Made by a program: the position numbers and the translations under genes. Of a DNA stretch of 64,000 nt, positions 1 to 8,820 are shown in pieces. Source of the DNA: JBGTCD01 sp041749015 (GTDB lineage: Bacteria > Bacteroidota > Bacteroidia > Cytophagales > Cyclobacteriaceae); assembly GCA_041749015.1 (NCBI GenBank), contig JBGTCD010000091.1:1-64000 (forward strand). Direction: 5' to 3'. The notes under the pieces were generated by a model. That model ran no database searches. It saw only the letters and a program-made list of their open reading frames with translations, and had not been told where the DNA came from. Within the stretch, counting starts at the first letter, position 1, and every line of letters begins with the position of its first letter.

Positions 1-211
1 AAAATTTTGCTGTCTGAGGCGGCAAAGCCGACGAGTTTCAAAATTTTTAGCGGAGAAAAAGGAAATTTTAGTGAATTTCCTCACAGGCCTTGATTCTTTT
101 GCTTACTTTTCTCATCAAGGAGAAAAGTAAGGCCCGGCCGGGGAGGCCTGCATTCCGAAGGTAGGGCTCCCTGCCAAGGTAGGCTAGCCAGAGGCCAAAC
201 ACCATTTGCCA
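1..211. repeat. Palindrome-rich intergenic repeat region
   Basis: No gene is visible here. The stretch has a small hairpin CGGC-AAA-GCCG (about 21-31) flanked by AAAATTTT on both sides, and a perfect 12-bp inverted repeat CTTACTTTTCTC (102-113) / GAGAAAAGTAAG (120-131) with the loop ATCAAG. An alternative outer pairing is possible between GGCCTT (86-91) and AAGGCC (129-134). The layout resembles interspersed palindromic elements common between genes in Bacteroidota. No second copy lies in this window, so repeat status is inferred. Confidence 0.45.
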
Positions 212-1012
212 TCACAAACAGTATTCTTTCAAAAGCTTAGCTGCAATCCCCTTCTGTAGTCTTTCGGCTTGTTGCAAGTCAGCACAGGCCTGCTTAGTGA
301 GATCAAGCTGCAGGTAACAATATCCCCGGCGAAGGAAAAGGTCGTATTTTTCATACTCCAGTCTATGGGCCTTATTAAAATCAGCCAAAGCCGATCTATA
401 CTTTTCATTGCGCTGGTACAGCACCCCCCTGTTGAAATAGGCATGATTAAAATCAGGGCGCTCCCGAATCACTCTATTTAAATCATTTACAGCAAACTGG
501 ATAAGACCCATTTTGGCGAAGCAGGCAGATCTGTAATAATAGCACATGATATAGTCCTTGTCAATTTCAATAGCTTTATTGATCTCTTCCACTGCCATCA
601 TGACTTCTCCAGTATGGGAGTAAGACCTGCCCAACATCAATTGAGCCTCAAAATGCCTCCTATTCCGTCTCAAAGTATTTCTAAAATCTACAATGGCAAG
701 TTCGGGCTCATTCAACCTAAAATAAGACAAGCCCCTGCTGAAATAGGCATTGTCATTTTCCTTATTGAGCGAAAGACTTTTGGCAAAGGCCTGAATGCTT
801 TCCCGGTACTCCTCCAATTCCTGAAGACAGCGACCAGAATTATACCACAGGTTCCAATCATTAGGATATAACCTGACGGCTTTTTCAAACAACACCGAAG
901 CTTCATGGTACTTTCCTTCGGCAAATAAGAGCATGGCCTTATCCTCATCATTGGTGCATCTGCAAAGCAACCCAACAATAATTAAAAAATAAAATATTCT
1001 AATATGAACCAT
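212..1012 (-). CDS. TPR-repeat lipoprotein
   Basis: The 266-residue protein begins with a hydrophobic signal segment and a cysteine pair near residues 17-19 (LLCRC) that fits a lipoprotein signal, so it is probably anchored in the envelope. The rest is tandem tetratricopeptide repeats from about residue 28 to 260, with the usual pattern such as YFNRGVLYQRNEKYRSALAD, a scaffold for protein-protein contact. No enzymatic domain is visible. Its start overlaps the end of the upstream VWA-domain gene by 14 bp, so the two are probably cotranscribed and translationally coupled. VWA and TPR proteins often occur together in Bacteroidota (Bat-type loci), but the partner here is unknown. Confidence 0.8.
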   Translation of the reverse strand: MVHIRIFYFLIIVGLLCRCTNDEDKAMLLFAEGKYHEASVLFEKAVRLYPNDWNLWYNSGRCLQELEEYRESIQAFAKSLSLNKENDNAYFSRGLSYFRLNEPELAIVDFRNTLRRNRRHFEAQLMLGRSYSHTGEVMMAVEEINKAIEIDKDYIMCYYYRSACFAKMGLIQFAVNDLNRVIRERPDFNHAYFNRGVLYQRNEKYRSALADFNKAHRLEYEKYDLFLRRGYCYLQLDLTKQACADLQQAERLQKGIAAKLLKEYCL

Positions 1013-3074
1013 GATATTTTCTACTAAACCACTCCAGACTTATCAATGTTAAGATAAGAAAAAAAATCCATTTAAGGTTAATGGCAGGTAAGTAGGCTTC
1101 TTCGTAATGCAGTCTTTTTGGTGGTTTCTGCTCTAAAAGGAGGCTTTCTAAAGTGACCAATTGCCCTGAGGGCACATAAATTCCACTATTTTTCTCCGCC
1201 AGGGCTCTGAGTAATTGATGGTCAGCGCTTAGATCCTGAAGCTCAATATTACTGGCGTTCACCATAAATTCCCCGGTTATAGTTTCCCTGTTTCCGGCAA
1301 TAGTGGTCTTGGCTACATATTCATAAATCCCATCAGGCAAAACTCCTGTCCGGTATCGGGTATTGTATTCGTTACTTTCAAAGGTAAAGGTGCGGACAGA
1401 GCCCTCCTGGGATTTGATCTCAAGGGATATGGTATTCCCATAAATCCGCTCGTAGAGCTCATTATATTCTTCGGATTCAAATATCACAGGCTCCTGATCG
1501 GTAAATTCATTTTTTAGCGGATAAAACCGAAACTTCCTTCTGTCCTCACGGGTAGCCAGGTACCGAAATAGTTTGGTAAATGTTTCATCAAAAGTTTCCG
1601 CATTGCCCTTTCTCGAAAACTCAAACAGCCGCCACCTCCAGAATCCTTCTCCAATCCAAACTGCCCGTTTTTCTCCGGGATCAGTGCGCACCACCAAAAT
1701 TGGCTTTTGGGTCTCTACAGCCCCTACCTGTTGCCAAAGCATGGTTTCAACACCGGCTGCAAGATTATACTTCCCGAAAGGCACTTCTATCGGAGGGTAT
1801 TGCCGGTAGATCTCCGTACGTTCATCAGGCAACTGAAAGGGGGTAAATCCTCTGTTAAACCTGGGTGTTACCCGATCCCGGTCCCCGCCTCTGGACTCAA
1901 CCTGCACCAGGTGCTCCTGTAGGTTAAAAGTACTTAAACGGGTATTGTTGCCTAAGATAAATAAAATGGCCTGACCCTCGGTCTGGGTGTATTTGGTAAA
2001 AAGCGATTGGGTAGTGCCGTTAAGGTCGGGGATTTGATACAGGATGACCAGGTCATATTTTTGTTCGCTGGGTTCGGGATGAATCCCCGGAATGTACAGG
2101 TCCAGTTCAAATCGGGTTCCTAACTCTATGGCACTCCTCATGGCTTTAATATCCGGGTGGGGTGCTGACGCTACAATCAATACTTTCTGTGCGCCTTCCA
2201 CCACCTCTACATAGGCAAAGGATTTATTATTAACGGTATTAAATTCACCCTCCTGCGGACTCAAAACCACTTCATATCGCTGAAGACCCATATTAGTGGC
2301 TTCAGGCAAAAACTCTACTTCCAGAAGCCCGGAGGTCCCGGAAAACTGAACCGGCTTCTGGTCCAGCACACGGCCATTGTGAATGATGGACAATTGAGCA
2401 CTTTGTCCTGAAAAACCCTCATGGGCGATTTCTACCACAACCGGAAAACGGTTGCCCTGAGCGACTACCTTATTATAATTTAAATTAACTACTCGTGTAT
2501 CTGCTCTTTCAGTAGTATCACCGATCCCTACAGTATGAATTTGCACCCCATATGTAGAATACAACGGATTCAAACCAGTATTATGCAGGCCATCCGAAAT
2601 CAAAACCACAGCGGTCAGGTTGCCGCCTTCATAGGCATTGCGAATCTCTTTTAAACCTTTGTCGAGATTGGTCTGATTCCTGTCAAATCCGGGCAAGGAA
2701 TCCCCCGGTATCATCCCTTCCAGGCCCCAAAAGGTGGTCTCGTACCCTGCTTCATTCAACCTGTTCTTCAATCCTGATAATTTTTCTATCAATTCATTGG
2801 TCAAAACTTCTGCCTCGGGTATTGAGCTGCTGTCATCAATCAACAGGGCTACTGCAGGCTGCTCTTCATAGGTTCTGGTTTGGTTGAGTAGTGGCCCTGC
2901 AAGCAGCAGTACCAGAAAAAATACCACCAAACCTCTGAGGATGGCCATGGCCCTTCTGGTGCCAGGTGTGAATTTTTCTTTTGAATACAGCAACCAGGCG
3001 TACACAATTCCGGCGAGGATACCCAGCAGGATCAGCCAGGGGGAATCTTGAAATAGCAGGAATGATCTTTCCAT
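999..3074 (-). CDS. Membrane-anchored VWA-domain protein
   Basis: This 691-residue protein has two N-terminal membrane helices (about 13-30 and 43-62), a von Willebrand factor A domain with the metal-site motif IDDSSSIP (D80, S82, S84 fit DxSxS), a long periplasmic region and a final hydrophobic helix near residues 668-684. The architecture matches large Bacteroidota VWA membrane proteins related to BatA/B or CoxE-like families, thought to mediate metal-dependent protein interactions. It is followed by an overlapping TPR lipoprotein gene. A -7 like box TATTTTTG lies 22 nt upstream of the ATG. The precise function is unknown. Confidence 0.8.
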   Translation of the reverse strand: MERSFLLFQDSPWLILLGILAGIVYAWLLYSKEKFTPGTRRAMAILRGLVVFFLVLLLAGPLLNQTRTYEEQPAVALLIDDSSSIPEAEVLTNELIEKLSGLKNRLNEAGYETTFWGLEGMIPGDSLPGFDRNQTNLDKGLKEIRNAYEGGNLTAVVLISDGLHNTGLNPLYSTYGVQIHTVGIGDTTERADTRVVNLNYNKVVAQGNRFPVVVEIAHEGFSGQSAQLSIIHNGRVLDQKPVQFSGTSGLLEVEFLPEATNMGLQRYEVVLSPQEGEFNTVNNKSFAYVEVVEGAQKVLIVASAPHPDIKAMRSAIELGTRFELDLYIPGIHPEPSEQKYDLVILYQIPDLNGTTQSLFTKYTQTEGQAILFILGNNTRLSTFNLQEHLVQVESRGGDRDRVTPRFNRGFTPFQLPDERTEIYRQYPPIEVPFGKYNLAAGVETMLWQQVGAVETQKPILVVRTDPGEKRAVWIGEGFWRWRLFEFSRKGNAETFDETFTKLFRYLATREDRRKFRFYPLKNEFTDQEPVIFESEEYNELYERIYGNTISLEIKSQEGSVRTFTFESNEYNTRYRTGVLPDGIYEYVAKTTIAGNRETITGEFMVNASNIELQDLSADHQLLRALAEKNSGIYVPSGQLVTLESLLLEQKPPKRLHYEEAYLPAINLKWIFFLILTLISLEWFSRKYHGSY

Positions 3075-3095
3075 AAATCAGCAACGAACTTAAAA

Positions 3096-3103
3096 CAAAA
3101 ATA
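3096..3103 (-). promoter_or_regulatory. -7 box (TATTTTTG) of the VWA-TPR operon
   Basis: Read on the minus strand, TATTTTTG fits the Bacteroidota TAnnTTTG element. It ends 22 nt before the ATG at 3074. A matching TTTG about 20 bp further upstream is not clear, so the assignment rests on one box. Confidence 0.4.
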
Positions 3104-3124
3104 GTCCTGATAAAACCCGAATTG

Positions 3125-3727
3125 TCAGTATTGATCAAAAAGTTCGGGATCGGGCAGTAATTTAAATGAACGGCGGTGCAGGGGCGTAGGGCCCAGCTTC
3201 CGAATGGCATCACGATGTGCTCTGGTCGGATACCCAACATTGCAGTCCCAACCATATTCCGGGTAGGATTGGGCCAGCCCTTTCATGATCTCATCCCGGT
3301 GAGTCTTGGCCAATATGGAGGCCGCAGCTATGGCAGCAAATTTGGAGTCGCCTTTGACAAAACAAGTGTTTGGGATATTTTTATAAGACTTGAAGTATGG
3401 GCCATCTACTATGATGTGCTCCACCTGTTTTATTATTTGGTCCAAAGCTTTATGCATGGCAAGGAAGGAGGCCTGCAGGATATTGATCTGATCGATTTCC
3501 TCCGGCGAACAAATACCTACCGCCCAGGAAATAGCCTCCGCTTCAATGGTCCTGCGCAAGGCATCACGAGTCTTTGCGCTGGTCAGCTTGGAATCGTTGA
3601 GCCCCTGAAGCTGGTACTGTTTCGGCAAGATCACCGCTGCCGCGACTACCGGCCCGGCCAGGCAGCCCCGACCAGCCTCATCGCAACCGGCCTCATACAC
3701 ATAGCCTGAGTAATTTGGTATCAACAT
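3125..3727 (-). CDS. rnhB: Ribonuclease HII
   Basis: The enzyme cleaves the RNA strand of RNA-DNA hybrids and nicks at single ribonucleotides misincorporated in DNA. The protein has the type 2 RNase H signature GCDEAGRGCLAGPVVAAAV near residues 15-33, where the DE pair supplies metal ligands, followed by DSK and a later D in IIVDGPY; its length of about 200 residues is typical. I chose the ATG at 3727. The in-frame GTG at 3733 overlaps the -7 box TAAATTTG and would lie at or before the transcription start. The gene diverges from the Nudix gene. The predicted mRNA is leaderless or nearly so. Confidence 0.93.
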   Translation of the reverse strand: MLIPNYSGYVYEAGCDEAGRGCLAGPVVAAAVILPKQYQLQGLNDSKLTSAKTRDALRRTIEAEAISWAVGICSPEEIDQINILQASFLAMHKALDQIIKQVEHIIVDGPYFKSYKNIPNTCFVKGDSKFAAIAAASILAKTHRDEIMKGLAQSYPEYGWDCNVGYPTRAHRDAIRKLGPTPLHRRSFKLLPDPELFDQY

Positions 3728-3732
3728 ATTCA

Positions 3733-3763
3733 CAAATTTAAAACAGGAAGGAAGGCCACCAAA
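3733..3763 (-). promoter_or_regulatory. rnhB promoter, leaderless configuration
   Basis: On the minus strand TTTG (3763-3760), 19 bp and TAAATTTG (3740-3733) match the Bacteroidota sigma factor consensus well. Only 5 nt separate the last G from the rnhB ATG at 3727, so transcription should start at or within a few bases of the start codon. Confidence 0.65.
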
Positions 3764-3770
3764 TATTTTT

Positions 3771-3778
3771 TACTTTTG
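3771..3778 (+). promoter_or_regulatory. -7 box (TACTTTTG) of the Nudix-MATE operon
   Basis: TACTTTTG fits TAnnTTTG and lies 24 nt upstream of the Nudix ATG. It decides the start: a TTG inside this box at 3776 opens the same frame but cannot be the translated start if this is the promoter. The upstream -33 element is poor. Confidence 0.5.
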
Positions 3779-3802
3779 CGCAGCACAAAAAATAAAAAAC
3801 CC

Positions 3803-4354
3803 ATGGCCCACCAAGACAGCCCCTGGAAAACTATCTCCAGCAAACCCATCTATGATAATCCATGGATCAATGTTACGGAATTTCAGGTGATCAACCCGGG
3901 CGGGGGGGAAGGAATTTACGGAAAAGTCTCCTTCAAAAACAAAGCCATCGGCATCATCCCAATCGATGCAGAAGGCAATACCTGGCTGGTGGGGCAGCAT
4001 CGGTATACCCTTAATGCCTTTTCCTGGGAAATCCCCATGGGTGGGGGGCCGCTGCAAGAAGATATTTTGACTTCTGCCAAAAGGGAACTGGAGGAAGAGA
4101 CCGGACTCATCGCAGGCCGCTGGACCAACATCTTGCGAATCCATACTTCCAATTCCGTGACTGACGAGGAAGGGTTTGTCTTTTTAGCAGAAGACCTCAC
4201 CCCAGGCAAATCCAGCCTTGAGCCTTCCGAATCAGACCTGATACTGAAAAAGCTGCCCTTCAGGGAGGCCCTGCGCATGGTCATGGATCAGGAGATCACT
4301 GATAGTTTGAGCCTTGCCGGCTTATTAAAAGTGGCCCGACTTAAAGGATTTTAG
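3803..4354 (+). CDS. Nudix hydrolase (ADP-ribose pyrophosphatase-like)
   Basis: This 183-residue protein belongs to the Nudix family, which hydrolyses nucleoside diphosphates linked to another group. The Nudix box is complete at about residues 80-102: G, five residues, E, seven residues, then RELEEETGL, which supplies the divalent metal ligands. The preceding segment WLVGQHRYTLNAFSWEIPMG is typical of the ADP-ribose/ADP-sugar pyrophosphatase subgroup (NudF/YffH-like). The substrate is inferred, not proven. The gene is followed after 2 nt by a MATE exporter gene starting with TTG, suggesting coupled translation. Confidence 0.85.
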   Translation: MAHQDSPWKTISSKPIYDNPWINVTEFQVINPGGGEGIYGKVSFKNKAIGIIPIDAEGNTWLVGQHRYTLNAFSWEIPMGGGPLQEDILTSAKRELEEETGLIAGRWTNILRIHTSNSVTDEEGFVFLAEDLTPGKSSLEPSESDLILKKLPFREALRMVMDQEITDSLSLAGLLKVARLKGF

Positions 4355-4356
4355 CC

Positions 4357-5709
4357 TTGACCAGAAGATTTATACTAGCCCATTTGCAGCGGAATTTTAC
4401 GCTGGCCTATCCTGTGATGCTCAGCCAACTGGGTCATGTGATGGTGGGGGTAGCTGATTCTGCCATGGTGGGCCGGCTTGGGCCTGAGCCACTGGCAGCG
4501 GCAGCTCTTGGCAATGTGATCTTCTACCTTCTTTTTACTTTTGGGATGGGAGTATCTTATGCCATCACACCCCTGGTAGCTGCTGCCGATGGTGAAGGGG
4601 ACAAGCAGCAGATCGGGCGCGTGCTCAACAATGGCTTTTTGATTAATCTTATCACAGGGGTCATTATTTTTTCTGTGGTGGTATTAGGGTCCGGAGTATT
4701 GTACCACCTGGACCAGGATGAAGGGGTAGTCAGAATGGCTGTACCCTACCTCAAGATCATCACCCTATCGATCATACCCTTTATGATTTTTCAGACCTTT
4801 CGCCAATTTGCCGAGGGTCTTTCGCTTACCCGACAGGCTATGTACATTACCATCTCGGCCAATGTGATCAATGTAGGCCTTAACTATCTGTTTATTTTTG
4901 GAAAGGGCGGCTTCGAACCTATGGGCCTGGATGGAGCAGGATGGGCCACATTGATCTCCAGGGTGCTCATGGCAGCAGGAATGGTGGGATTCATATTATT
5001 CTGGAGACGATTTAAGCCTTACTGGAGGGAGTTTGGTATCAAAAAATACAGCAAGGCCCTGATCAGCCGGTTGCTGGGTATCGGAATTCCTGCAGGCCTT
5101 CAATTTACTTTTGAGGTAGGGGCCTTTGGGGTCACCGCAATTATGATAGGGTGGTTTGGTGCTGAAGCCCTGGCCGCTCACCAGATTGCGATCAACCTGG
5201 CATCCATTACCTATATGGTGGCTACCGGTTTGGCAGCCTCAGCCACCATCCGAGTGGGCAATCAGCTTGGTAGAAAGGATATCCCCCAGCTCCGTATGGC
5301 CGCCTTTACCATTTTTGGGATGGTCATTATTTTGATGACATTTTCGGCGGTTATATTTATTGCCTTACGAAATTACCTCCCCTATTTTTATATCAGCGAT
5401 GTGGAGGTGGTCGCCATAGCAGCACCTTTGCTGGTGATCGCTGGTCTTTTTCAGCTTTCTGATGGACTTCAGGTAGTAGCTCTGGGGGCTTTAAGGGGTA
5501 TGGAGGATGTGAAGATCCCTACAGTATTCACATTTGTGGCTTATTGGGTGCTCGGCATCCCATTGGGATATTATCTGGGATTTGTAAGAGGCCTTGGTCC
5601 CGAGGGCGTATGGTACGGACTCCTGGTAGGGCTGTCGGTGGTAGCCATCACGCTTTGCATCAGGTTTCAAAGGTTCACTAAGCGGTTGTTGGCCTTGCAT
5701 AGCAACTGA
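4357..5709 (+). CDS. MATE family efflux transporter
   Basis: This 450-residue protein has about twelve hydrophobic segments and the N-terminal MATE pattern LAYPVMLSQLGHVMVGVADS with AMVGRLG, plus a second-half repeat beginning near LLGIGIPAGLQFTFEVGAFG. MATE proteins export drugs, toxic metabolites or dyes in exchange for Na+ or H+; it is closest in appearance to the NorM/DinF groups. The start is a TTG 2 nt after the Nudix stop; no better ATG precedes the first helix. Substrate and coupling ion cannot be read from the sequence. Confidence 0.88.
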   Translation: MTRRFILAHLQRNFTLAYPVMLSQLGHVMVGVADSAMVGRLGPEPLAAAALGNVIFYLLFTFGMGVSYAITPLVAAADGEGDKQQIGRVLNNGFLINLITGVIIFSVVVLGSGVLYHLDQDEGVVRMAVPYLKIITLSIIPFMIFQTFRQFAEGLSLTRQAMYITISANVINVGLNYLFIFGKGGFEPMGLDGAGWATLISRVLMAAGMVGFILFWRRFKPYWREFGIKKYSKALISRLLGIGIPAGLQFTFEVGAFGVTAIMIGWFGAEALAAHQIAINLASITYMVATGLAASATIRVGNQLGRKDIPQLRMAAFTIFGMVIILMTFSAVIFIALRNYLPYFYISDVEVVAIAAPLLVIAGLFQLSDGLQVVALGALRGMEDVKIPTVFTFVAYWVLGIPLGYYLGFVRGLGPEGVWYGLLVGLSVVAITLCIRFQRFTKRLLALHSN

Positions 5710-5760
5710 GTATCTGAATGACTTGCCCTTTTACTGCTTATTAATTAATTTTAAGAAATA

Positions 5761-6531
5761 ATGGCAATAAAAAGTCAAAACCAAAGGCTACTTCAAAATA
5801 ATATCATAATTATTTTAATAATGATAACCGGGGGCTTAGGTTGTAATAAGAATGAAAACGACCCTTGTATTAACTGCAATTCACCCAATTTTATTGAGTC
5901 AATCGAAAATGGATTTTTTCAGGTATTTTTTGATAGTGCATTCAACAAAATTTTAGTAGGTCAGGATAGTATTAATAATAATCAATGGGTCTTTTATCCT
6001 TGTTCAGAGGATGAGTTATTAAACTATGAATTGGGAAAAATTCTAAAGATTAGTGGAGATATTTTCGAGAATTGTGAAAGCAATCAGTATGACAAATTTG
6101 AAATATCTGAAATAACTCTGGCTGAGACTTGTCAGGAATCTATTCCTTTCCTTGCAGGTAATTTCAACCTCTTTAGAAAATGGTATTTTAATTCGATTGA
6201 GACCTCTGATACAACCATATTAGTACCATGTGAAAGTCGTGGGGCTTTCATAGACTTTAGTTTCAATGATATTCATAACATGGAAGCTTTTACCATTCCA
6301 AACTCTTTTAATTCAGAGATTTGGATCACTGATAATACCATTGAAACCTCAGATGATTTTATTGGAACTCTTTCTGTTGGCACACAATCACAGATGTTTT
6401 TTGAAAATTTATTTCTTCAAGTTTTAGGTATGGAATCTCTTGCAATATTTGAGATAAACAATAACATTTTGACCATACAAAATCCGGAAAAGAATATCAA
6501 GATTACAGCCTATTATACAAATGATGATTAA
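5761..6531 (+). CDS. AT-rich hypothetical lipoprotein
   Basis: A 256-residue protein of unrecognised family. The N-terminus has a hydrophobic segment (about 14-27) ending in GGLGC, a plausible lipobox with Cys28. The mature part is acidic and rich in Asn, Ile and Phe, with several Cys residues (CINC at 36-39). The DNA is visibly richer in A+T than the flanking MATE and J-domain genes, and codon choice differs, which could mean acquisition from elsewhere. It is convergent with the J-domain gene, with 4 nt between the stop codons. No promoter box was found. Confidence 0.65.
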   Translation: MAIKSQNQRLLQNNIIIILIMITGGLGCNKNENDPCINCNSPNFIESIENGFFQVFFDSAFNKILVGQDSINNNQWVFYPCSEDELLNYELGKILKISGDIFENCESNQYDKFEISEITLAETCQESIPFLAGNFNLFRKWYFNSIETSDTTILVPCESRGAFIDFSFNDIHNMEAFTIPNSFNSEIWITDNTIETSDDFIGTLSVGTQSQMFFENLFLQVLGMESLAIFEINNNILTIQNPEKNIKITAYYTNDD

Positions 6532-6535
6532 AAAT

Positions 6536-7075
6536 TCACTCCCCTTCCCTAACCATATTCACCATAAGATAAGACAAAATACCAAAAACTATAGCCCCGC
6601 CCAATAACCCCAAAATCCCATAGGACCAATCCTCCGCTCCGGTAAGCATTTTAAACATTTTTGTGATTAGGAAATACAAAATCGCCAGGAACAGCCCTCC
6701 AAAACTTAAAAGGCCATAAACCGCAAAACCATGATTGATGGCCTTACCTGCTTTCTTAAAAAATTGATCTTCGACTTCCTGAAATGGCTGATGACTGTAA
6801 TAGGAACCTGATTCAGCCGCCCTGGTTTGCCACCGCTCCATCCGGTAATTGGCCTGGGCTTCACTATGGCCATATAGGTTGATTTGGTCATAGATGCGCC
6901 TTTTGCCGGGATGGGACAGTATTTCATAGGCTTCTACGATTTTGGTAAAATGAGCCACTGCCTCCAGATCGGGATTACGGTCGGGATGATAGACCATAGC
7001 AAGGCGCCTGAAAGCCGATTTTATTTCAGCTTGAGAGGCCCCTTCACGAATTTCAAGGATTTCGTAATATGTCAA
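6536..7075 (-). CDS. Membrane-bound J-domain (DnaJ-like) protein
   Basis: The N-terminal 65 residues form a J-domain with the essential HPD tripeptide at 30-32 ([10 protein letters not shown]) and the final helix [17 protein letters not shown]-domains stimulate the ATPase of Hsp70 (DnaK). The rest lacks the Gly/Phe and zinc regions of DnaJ. Instead it has two C-terminal transmembrane helices (about 118-138 and 150-172), so it probably recruits Hsp70 to the membrane. The start is a TTG (TTG ACA TAT TAC); there is no upstream ATG in frame. dnaK itself lies about 16 kb away in this window. Confidence 0.85.
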   Translation of the reverse strand: MTYYEILEIREGASQAEIKSAFRRLAMVYHPDRNPDLEAVAHFTKIVEAYEILSHPGKRRIYDQINLYGHSEAQANYRMERWQTRAAESGSYYSHQPFQEVEDQFFKKAGKAINHGFAVYGLLSFGGLFLAILYFLITKMFKMLTGAEDWSYGILGLLGGAIVFGILSYLMVNMVREGE

Positions 7076-7136
7076 TTCTTTAAATTTTCAGTTCTAAAAA
7101 TAATAAATTTAAAAAATCCAAAGGGATAATTTTCAT

Positions 7137-7144
7137 TAACTTTA
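7137..7144 (+). promoter_or_regulatory. Possible -7 box (TAACTTTA) of the radical SAM gene
   Basis: TAACTTTA differs from TAnnTTTG at the last base and ends exactly 6 nt before the ATG at 7151, the same spacing as at 17906 and 45826. No good -33 element is seen. If real, the mRNA is leaderless. Confidence 0.35.
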
Positions 7145-7150
7145 CTCTCA

Positions 7151-8128
7151 ATGCGACTCATCCGCCACCCCATCCTTTGCAATTACTATGTGACCTACCG
7201 GTGCAATGCCAAATGCGGGTTTTGTGATATTTGGGAAAAGCCCTCACCATATGTGAACCTGGACACAGCCACTAAAAATTTTTCTGACCTGAAAAAGCTG
7301 GGCGTTAAGGTCATTGACTTTACCGGTGGGGAGCCCCTGCTCCACCAGCAGTTACCGGAACTTCTGCAAGCCGCCAAATCTATGGGATTTATCACCACCG
7401 TCACCACCAACGGGTTGCTGTATCCCAAACAAGCCGAAAAATTGAGAGGGTTGGTGGATATGCTCCATTTTTCCCTCGACTCCGCCGATCCTCACACCCA
7501 CGACACCCTGCGGGGAGTGGCCTGTTTTGACAAAGTGATGGAATCCATCAGCATTGCCAAATCCCTTGGGGAGCGGCCTGATATCCTGTTTACAGTTTTT
7601 GAACATAATATAGAGGAGATCCAGGCAGTATATGAAACGATTTGTATTCCCAATGACCTGGTGCTGATCCTCAACCCTGCTTTTGATTATAATGCAGTGG
7701 ACACCGGACCGGCGCTTTCATCGGCCACCCTGGATATATTGCAGACATGGGCCCGCAAGAAAATGGTATACTGCAATGAAGGGTTTATCCAGCTTCGTCG
7801 CGATGGTGGCAATCATGTGGATAAGCCGGTTTGCCGGGCCGGCAGTACTACCATCGTTATTTCCCCACATGATGAACTCGTGCTGCCCTGCTACCACCTG
7901 GGATTAGAAAAATACCCCATCCGGGGAAACCTTTATGAACTCTACCGGTCGGATGAAGTGCAGACCATGGTGGCCCTGGAAGGCCGTCTGCCTCAATGCG
8001 AGGGCTGTACCATCAACTGCTACATGCAGCCCTCCTTTGCCGTGGAATTAAATAAATACTGGTGGAAAGCACTGCCCGGCACCCTGAAGTATAACAGGAT
8101 AAAAGGTACCTGGAAGGCGTTGCTATAG
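7151..8128 (+). CDS. Radical SAM protein with C-terminal auxiliary-cluster cysteines
   Basis: The 325-residue protein has the radical SAM cluster motif CNAKCGFC (Cys18, Cys22, Cys25) that binds the 4Fe-4S cluster cleaving S-adenosylmethionine, followed by FTGGEPLL (the GGE motif contacting SAM) and HFSLDS. The C-terminal third contains KPVCRAG, LPCYHLG and LPQCEGCTINC, the cysteine spacing of a SPASM or twitch auxiliary Fe-S domain. Such enzymes modify peptides, or act in cofactor or carbohydrate chemistry. No precursor peptide or partner gene is adjacent, so the substrate is unknown. It diverges from the J-domain gene. Confidence 0.85.
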   Translation: MRLIRHPILCNYYVTYRCNAKCGFCDIWEKPSPYVNLDTATKNFSDLKKLGVKVIDFTGGEPLLHQQLPELLQAAKSMGFITTVTTNGLLYPKQAEKLRGLVDMLHFSLDSADPHTHDTLRGVACFDKVMESISIAKSLGERPDILFTVFEHNIEEIQAVYETICIPNDLVLILNPAFDYNAVDTGPALSSATLDILQTWARKKMVYCNEGFIQLRRDGGNHVDKPVCRAGSTTIVISPHDELVLPCYHLGLEKYPIRGNLYELYRSDEVQTMVALEGRLPQCEGCTINCYMQPSFAVELNKYWWKALPGTLKYNRIKGTWKALL

Positions 8129-8209
8129 CGGTGAATACTTTTAAACTAAAAGAGTAACTTACTTGAAATAAGATTGATTTTTTCCTTACAGAGAAGTCAA
8201 ACCATTTGA

Positions 8210-8818
8210 TTAAAACCTAACCCCGAAGCCAAATATTAATCCCACGATATCATCCTTCCTACCCCATCGATAGTAATCCAATTTTGCTTTTACAAATACC
8301 CCTTCAGCAATATCTTTCATTGCCGAAATCATTAAATTCGCGCCCAACTGCTGCTTTTCATCAATTTGATATACCAATACAGCATCTGCTTCTCCAACTC
8401 TTACACCTTCAATATAAACTATACTAAAGCCATGCCAATCTTCTCCATAGGCTATATAATCGGGAATAACATGCTTAAAAAATCTGCCATTGATACCCAT
8501 GCCATAATCGATCCTTATACCTTGCTCTTGCATTATGAAACTGCGGCCCAGGCCTAAGGTAAGATGGGAAGAGGTTACCTGATAACTATCAAGAAATTCT
8601 TCCATACCTGGTTTAACCCGGCTTCTTTTATAAAGACCCAGGCTTGAATACCCACGCAGGTCTTTCCATACTTTAAAACTAAGCTCTCCCTGCCAATGCT
8701 CACCAACACCGGGCCGGATGCTATTAAGACCGGGACCTCCCATAAAAGAAAATTCGGCATTCTGACTATAACTCAAGGCCGAACCCAATAAAAACAATGA
8801 AATCAACAGCCCCCTCAT
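8210..8818 (-). CDS. Putative outer-membrane beta-barrel protein
   Basis: A 202-residue protein starting MRGLLISLFLLGSALSYSQ, a clear signal peptide, followed by alternating polar and hydrophobic strands rich in Gly and aromatics and ending in GLIFGFGVRF, a terminal aromatic typical of barrel proteins. I chose the ATG at 8818: it begins the signal peptide and lies 2 nt after the stop of the upstream gene, whereas the longer frame would prepend an unrelated segment. It is the last gene of a three- or four-gene operon with a second barrel-like protein and a lipoprotein. Function unknown. Confidence 0.6.
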   Translation of the reverse strand: MRGLLISLFLLGSALSYSQNAEFSFMGGPGLNSIRPGVGEHWQGELSFKVWKDLRGYSSLGLYKRSRVKPGMEEFLDSYQVTSSHLTLGLGRSFIMQEQGIRIDYGMGINGRFFKHVIPDYIAYGEDWHGFSIVYIEGVRVGEADAVLVYQIDEKQQLGANLMISAMKDIAEGVFVKAKLDYYRWGRKDDIVGLIFGFGVRF

Positions 8819-8820
8819 AT

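Noticed and set aside
2866..3255. 129-residue minus-strand ORF between the VWA and rnhB genes
   Set aside because: It is in another frame of the rnhB and VWA coding sequences, both of which have strong family signatures.
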